Assembly: GCA_002317325.1 (NCBI GenBank)
Contig: DCJB01000088.1
Location: 1 to 45,262 of the forward strand
Length of the DNA stretch: 45,262 nucleotides
Origin: Bacteroidales bacterium UBA1711
Lineage (GTDB): Bacteria; Bacteroidota; Bacteroidia; Bacteroidales; P3
Direction of reading: 5' to 3'
The translations under genes were made by a program, and so were the position numbers. This document shows, in pieces, positions 42,313-45,262 of this stretch (within the stretch, counting starts at the first letter, position 1; every line of letters begins with the position of its first letter). The notes under the pieces were generated by a model. The model searched no databases and was not told the DNA's origin. It was given only the letters and a program-made list of their open reading frames with translations.

Positions 42313-43128
42313 TCATTCCACTATGCCGATGGGCTGCCAATACACCGTGCGCTGGTCGGCGGGGATGTCGAGCAGCCAGTCGATGAACTGCTCGTAGTTG
42401 CACACCTCGCGCTCGTAGGGTATCTGCTTCTTCAGGGCCACCACGAAGAGCATGGTGCTTTCCAGCCGTTGGTCGGTCTGCTTGTAGGCCTCCACCTTCA
42501 GCGGGTTGCCCATCACGTACTCGGCGGGGAGTTTGGGGTAGCGGTATTCGACGTCGGCTTTCCACAGCCGGTCGCGGTAGCGTTTGGCCAGGGGGTAGAT
42601 CATCTGGCCCTCCACCTGTGCGCTGCTGGCCTGGTCGAACCAGAAGATGCGGATGTAGCAGTCGCGATAGGCTGTTACCGAGAACCTCACCTGCTCCCCG
42701 TCGCGGTAGGTGGGTTGCAGTCCGCTTACGCGGATGCGGAATTCGGGGTCGCCCCGCTCCTCTTCCATCACCTCGGCGCGGATGGTTACGGTGGCACGCA
42801 TCAGGTTGTCCTGGTTGGGGGCAGTCACCTCATATTTCGGCTCGCCCTTGAGGCGCACCTGTCCGTCGAGCATCAGCATGCCCAATTCGGCGGAGGCGCT
42901 CTGCGTCGCCGCCGAGCCCCCCTGCCCCACGTAGGTGGTGGTGAACGACTGCACCGCCTCCGCCACCCCCGCCTCGCGCAGGGCATTCACCTTGGCATTG
43001 TGCAAGGCCTCTTTCTTCACCGTCCTCACGTCGGTCCCCACGGCAGTCCCCGTGGCGGTCACCGTCTTCGCCCGCTGCCCCACGGCCAGCAGGGGAAGGA
43101 AGGTCAATATGACAAATAGTCTTCTCAT
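42313..43128 (-). CDS. Exported protein with DUF4384 domain
   Basis: A 271-residue protein with signal peptide MRRLFVILTFLPLLAVGQ. The first part (VTATGTAVGTDVRTVKKEALHNAKVNALREAGV) resembles the LPP20/FlgT-N fold. The second part (DGEQVRFSVTAYRDCYIRIFWFDQASSAQVEGQMIYPL) matches the DUF4384 family, often linked to stress kinases or envelope sensors in other bacteria. The protein ends ...YWQPIGIVE. It is the first gene of a three-gene cluster with a full promoter at 43171-43202. The function is unknown. Confidence 0.65.
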   Translation of the reverse strand: MRRLFVILTFLPLLAVGQRAKTVTATGTAVGTDVRTVKKEALHNAKVNALREAGVAEAVQSFTTTYVGQGGSAATQSASAELGMLMLDGQVRLKGEPKYEVTAPNQDNLMRATVTIRAEVMEEERGDPEFRIRVSGLQPTYRDGEQVRFSVTAYRDCYIRIFWFDQASSAQVEGQMIYPLAKRYRDRLWKADVEYRYPKLPAEYVMGNPLKVEAYKQTDQRLESTMLFVVALKKQIPYEREVCNYEQFIDWLLDIPADQRTVYWQPIGIVE

Positions 43129-43170
43129 TTTTATATGTGTTGTTTGTTGTACAGGGTATTCAAAGATGTT

Positions 43171-43202
43171 GCAAAAGTAAGAAATAAAATTGACATACCA
43201 AA
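43171..43202 (-). promoter_or_regulatory. Full promoter of the DUF4384 cluster
   Basis: On the - strand TTTG (43202-43199), 19 nt, TACTTTTGC (43179-43171), 43 nt before the start at 43128. It lies 22 nt beyond the T-run of the DGR terminator. Confidence 0.8.
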
Positions 43203-43223
43203 CATTTGCTCCTGTTTCTGGTC

Positions 43224-43269
43224 AAAAAAGGGGCGAAACCTTCGACGATCTTGCTACCGGCATCGCCCC
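43224..43269 (-). terminator. Terminator of the DGR transcript
   Basis: On the - strand GGGGCGA (43269-43263) pairs with TCGCCCC (43236-43230) around a 26-nt loop and is followed by six T (43229-43224). Six A precede the stem on the same strand's complement side, so it may also function in reverse. It gives the template RNA a defined 3' end about 155 nt past the template repeat. Confidence 0.6.
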
Positions 43270-43330
43270 AAAAAAGTGCTTCCGCACCCGGTTTCGAATA
43301 GTCCTGCGGACATTCAAGATGATAATCTGT

Positions 43331-43379
43331 TTACAACTTGCTCCATTGTCGAGTGTCCACTCTTTTCGGAAGTTCTAAG
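43331..43379. repeat. DGR flank, left copy of inverted repeat
   Basis: This + strand segment (ACAACTTGCTCC...TTCTAAG) is a diverged reverse complement of 45190-45231. Shared blocks are CTTAGAACTT, CGAAAAGAG, ACTCG and GGAGCAA. It touches the template repeat directly, as the right copy nearly touches the variable repeat. Confidence 0.75.
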
Positions 43380-43508
43380 CTCGGAGAGGGCGAGGCGGAA
43401 GCCGAGGTTGTTGTTGCGGTTGCCGGGCGTGTTGTTGTTGCGATTCGCCACGCGGCAGTTCCTCGCGTTGTTGTTCCAGCTGCCGCCACGGTTCACGCGG
43501 TTCGACCC
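43380..43508 (-). repeat. DGR template repeat (TR)
   Basis: On the - strand this segment reads, in the target frame, as SNRVNRGGSWNNNARN, then CRVANRNNNTPGNRNNN and LGFRLALSE. Eleven or more AAC codons cluster in it, the classic substrate for adenine-specific mutagenesis, inside a C-type-lectin/FGE-fold framework. The last 28 nt (43407-43380) are almost free of adenine and GC-rich, as expected of the initiation-of-mutagenic-homing site. They are identical to the start of the variable repeat visible at 45235-45262. The upstream end is uncertain because the variable repeat runs off the window; it overlaps the last codons of the reverse transcriptase (stop 43493). Confidence 0.9.
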
Positions 43509-44518
43509 GCTCTTCGATTATCACCTTTTTCCACTATTTCCATACACGCTCTCCGGAAGGACTTGCTGTCGGCGTGCTGCACAAAGGAAACCAGTGGGAC
43601 AACATGCTCCGCATATTCCGCCTCGCTCCATTCTCCTTTGGTACGCTTGCTCTCATATTGCAGCAGTTTGCTCCTAAAGCGCCGCTTGCTCCTTCCCGAC
43701 AGCAAATAGTGGTATGGCATGACCTTATAGCCCAAGAACACCTGTCCATCTTTTGCCCGTTTGAATATGGGTGGCTTGAAAGTGAGTTTCAATTCCTTCG
43801 CAGAATAGTCCACCATGTTCGCCACGCACCTCTTGAGCGCCTCCCTGTCATTGCCCGCAATCAGGATGTCGTCCATATAGCGCATGTATGCCGCCGCATG
43901 CCACCTTTCTTTGGCCCGATGGTCCAAGTCCGACAAATAGCGGTTGGCAAAATATTGGCTTGTCAGATTGCCAATCGGTATGCCTTTCCCTTCTGCCACG
44001 CAGTAACTGTCGATAATCTTGTCGAACAAGTCCAGGAGTGCCGCATCCTTGAACAATCGTCGCAGTTTTGCCTTCAGTACCGAGTGGTCAACCGAGTCGT
44101 AAAACTTCCTGAAGTCCAGTTTCACACTATATTCGTATTGTGTCATCGCTTTTACCGATTGGTTGATTGCGGCATACACTCCTTTCCCTTTCCTCGTTGC
44201 ATAGGTTGTATCAACCAGTCTGCTGTCGAAATGCCTGTGGCAAACGTTCATGATGGCATGTTGCACCACCCGTTCCCTGAAAGGTGCGGCGCAGATGATG
44301 CGTTCCTTGGGGTCGTAGATGGTGAAATAGGTGTAGTTGCCCAACGCAATGGTGCCATTGGCCAATTCCTGGTGGAGGGCTTGCATGTTCTCGTCGAAAT
44401 GCTCGGCAAAGCATCGCACCTCGCGCTTGCCCTGCTTGCCTTTGCATGCCTTGTGGTAGGCCAGATACAGGTTGTCCATATCGGTAATCTCATCCATTAG
44501 GTATCCTGTCCGTTTCAT
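43493..44518 (-). CDS. DGR reverse transcriptase
   Basis: A 341-residue group II-intron-like reverse transcriptase of the diversity-generating retroelement clade. It copies the template RNA with errors at adenines, and the cDNA replaces the variable repeat of the target gene. Motifs: RERVVQHAIMN (81-91), LDFRKFYDSVDH (134-145), GIPIGNLTSQYFANRYLSDLDH (179-200, with the SQ dipeptide of DGR enzymes), the catalytic YMDD (214-217) and FLGYKVMP. There is no maturase, endonuclease or integrase domain. Start 44518 (MKRTGYLMDEITD) overlaps the HRDC gene by 29 nt; ATG 44497 is an alternative with an 8-nt overlap. The 3' end runs into the template repeat. Confidence 0.95.
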   Translation of the reverse strand: MKRTGYLMDEITDMDNLYLAYHKACKGKQGKREVRCFAEHFDENMQALHQELANGTIALGNYTYFTIYDPKERIICAAPFRERVVQHAIMNVCHRHFDSRLVDTTYATRKGKGVYAAINQSVKAMTQYEYSVKLDFRKFYDSVDHSVLKAKLRRLFKDAALLDLFDKIIDSYCVAEGKGIPIGNLTSQYFANRYLSDLDHRAKERWHAAAYMRYMDDILIAGNDREALKRCVANMVDYSAKELKLTFKPPIFKRAKDGQVFLGYKVMPYHYLLSGRSKRRFRSKLLQYESKRTKGEWSEAEYAEHVVPLVSFVQHADSKSFRRACMEIVEKGDNRRAGRTA

Positions 44519-44975
44519 CACTATTCTTTGGTTCTGCAGGAACAAAGGCATTCCCGTATTTTTCAATTTTCTTTTTGCCTATGCCGGGTATCTTTTCCAG
44601 AGAAGCAGGCGTAATCTCTTCCAACTTCGCCATTTCGGCAAGTTCTGCATCAGTAAACACCGCAAATGCCGGCACCGCCTCGTCCTCCGCCACTTTTTTC
44701 CTGATTTTGCGAAGTTGGGAGAATCTCTCAAACGCCGTAGGCTCCAGCACCTCCTTGTAATCCACCTTGCCGCTACCGCCAAGCCTCGCATTGTCGGGTT
44801 CTGCCGGACGGTTGGGCAGCATGTAGGTGATGCAGAATGTCCAACAACTGTTGCCATCCATTGCTGCCAGTTCTTTCTTGATGTCGATAATCTTGTTGGC
44901 GCGGAGGAAATGGTTCATTTCCTCCACTGCGCCTTCATCCGCACCGACTGGGATATTGAAAATTTTAATCTGCAT
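44490..44975 (-). CDS. DGR accessory protein with HRDC domain
   Basis: A 161-residue protein. The N-terminal part (1-75, MQIKIFNIPVGADEGAVEEMNHFLR..., GNSCWTFCITYMLPN) has an unknown fold. The C-terminal part (about 79-145, LEPTAFERFSQLRKIRKKVAEDEAVPAFAVFTDAELAEM ... LEKIPGIGKKKIEKYG) is an HRDC nucleic-acid-binding domain as in RecQ and RNase D. In some DGRs an HRDC protein replaces the usual Avd accessory subunit; it presumably helps the reverse transcriptase hold the template RNA. It overlaps the reverse transcriptase start and follows the target gene by about 255 nt. Confidence 0.88.
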   Translation of the reverse strand: MQIKIFNIPVGADEGAVEEMNHFLRANKIIDIKKELAAMDGNSCWTFCITYMLPNRPAEPDNARLGGSGKVDYKEVLEPTAFERFSQLRKIRKKVAEDEAVPAFAVFTDAELAEMAKLEEITPASLEKIPGIGKKKIEKYGNAFVPAEPKNSDETDRIPNG

Positions 44976-45021
44976 TTTTTTTCAAAAATCGACCGGCACA
45001 GCCGGTTTTGTTGTTTTTCAT
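44965..45021 (-). CDS. Possible leader peptide before the HRDC gene
   Basis: An 18-codon frame, MKNNKTGCAGRFLKKNAD, starts at ATG 45021 and its TAA overlaps the third codon of the HRDC gene. The same frame is open further up to a GTG at 45180 (71 codons). It contains a small hairpin, CCGGC-TGT-GCCGG (45005-44993), followed 4 nt later by five T. It could couple translation to the HRDC gene or be chance; no family is recognised. Confidence 0.3.
   Translation of the reverse strand: MKNNKTGCAGRFLKKNAD
44993..45005 (-). promoter_or_regulatory. Small hairpin before the HRDC gene
   Basis: The perfect 5-bp stem CCGGC/GCCGG has a 3-nt loop, then TCGA and TTTTT on the - strand, 9-30 nt before the HRDC start. 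A weak terminator or attenuator here would let the target gene be expressed more strongly than the HRDC-reverse transcriptase part. Confidence 0.4.
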
Positions 45022-45189
45022 GTTCGTTTCTTCGTAACAGTCGTTTTCTCGCCTCGGCATAGTGCAAACACTGCGTGATTTGCCCTCTGCGCTCGGCTTA
45101 TCGAAAACGTTCGATTCGTTCCGCCAATCCTTCTCGGGCGGCTCCGCACGCCCTCGTAGGATTGCCTCCACGAATCTCACACCCCTTGG

Positions 45190-45231
45190 CTTAGAACTTC
45201 GAAAAGAGCGGAAAACTCGAGGAGCAAATTG
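45190..45231. repeat. DGR flank, right copy of inverted repeat
   Basis: CTTAGAACTTCGAAAAGAGC onward on the + strand matches the - strand of 43379-43331, with a 1-nt gap and a few small indels. It lies directly downstream of the target gene stop codon (45232-45234). Confidence 0.75.
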
Positions 45232-45262
45232 TCACTCGGAGAGGGCGAGGCGGAAGCCGAGG
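45232..45262 (-). CDS. 3' end of DGR target gene (variable repeat), partial
   Basis: Only the last nine codons, LGFRLALSE, and the stop TGA are in the window; the gene continues beyond 45262. The 28 nt from 45235 to 45262 are identical to the adenine-free end of the template repeat. The protein should end in a C-type-lectin/FGE-like domain whose surface residues are varied by the retroelement. N-terminal domains, secretion signal and the diversified positions cannot be seen here. Confidence 0.85.
   Translation of the reverse strand, partial: LGFRLALSE

Overview
The window comes from a high-GC member of the Bacteroidota, most likely an uncultured Bacteroidales. Three things point there: a complete gldKLMN-type type IX secretion system (T9SS) core with T9SS cargo, repeated -7 boxes of the form TAnnTTTGC (several with TTTG exactly 19 nt upstream), and Bacteroidota-specific families (DUF5020, PorP/SprF, DUF5103 plug, C10 peptidase with BACON domain). 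Long open frames antisense to real genes are common because of the GC content and were left out.

Layout. 1-12.5 kb is mostly housekeeping on the + strand: acyl-CoA ligase, lysS, a metallo-beta-lactamase-fold hydrolase, ung, a DUF5020 outer-membrane protein next to an NCS2 purine permease, LD-carboxypeptidase, a deacetylase-like protein, a KdsC-type phosphatase and an RlpA-like lipoprotein/lytic enzyme whose only sensible start codon is ATC. 12.7-20 kb is the T9SS motor and ring operon: porP/sprF, gldK, gldL, gldM, gldN, then a strong terminator and a second gldN paralogue. 32.4-20.2 kb (- strand) is one tightly packed seven-gene operon: M6 protease, T9SS plug protein (DUF5103), second M6 protease, miaB, PASTA protein, T9SS cargo protein and rluD.

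32.5-32.7 kb holds two valine tRNAs with their own promoter and terminator. 33.0-35.1 kb is an ATPase/DUF4276 two-gene module resembling ATPase-TOPRIM phage defence. It is divergent from a C10 cysteine protease (35.2-38.1 kb, also T9SS cargo), followed by a FucP-like MFS permease ending at a 17-bp terminator. 43.1-40.0 kb (- strand) is a three-gene envelope cluster (DUF4384, LPP20-like, transglutaminase-like).

45.3-43.2 kb (- strand) is a diversity-generating retroelement (DGR): the 3' end of a target gene (its variable repeat is cut by the window edge), an HRDC-domain accessory protein, a reverse transcriptase, and an AAC-rich template repeat that overlaps the end of the reverse transcriptase gene. 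It closes with a terminator. The sequences just outside template and variable repeat are inverted copies of each other, which is the most unusual observation here.

Together, the window encodes a secretion machine, at least four of its probable cargo proteins, the plug of its translocon, and a system that diversifies a C-type-lectin-like protein. Function assignments rest on recognised motifs only; no database search was possible.
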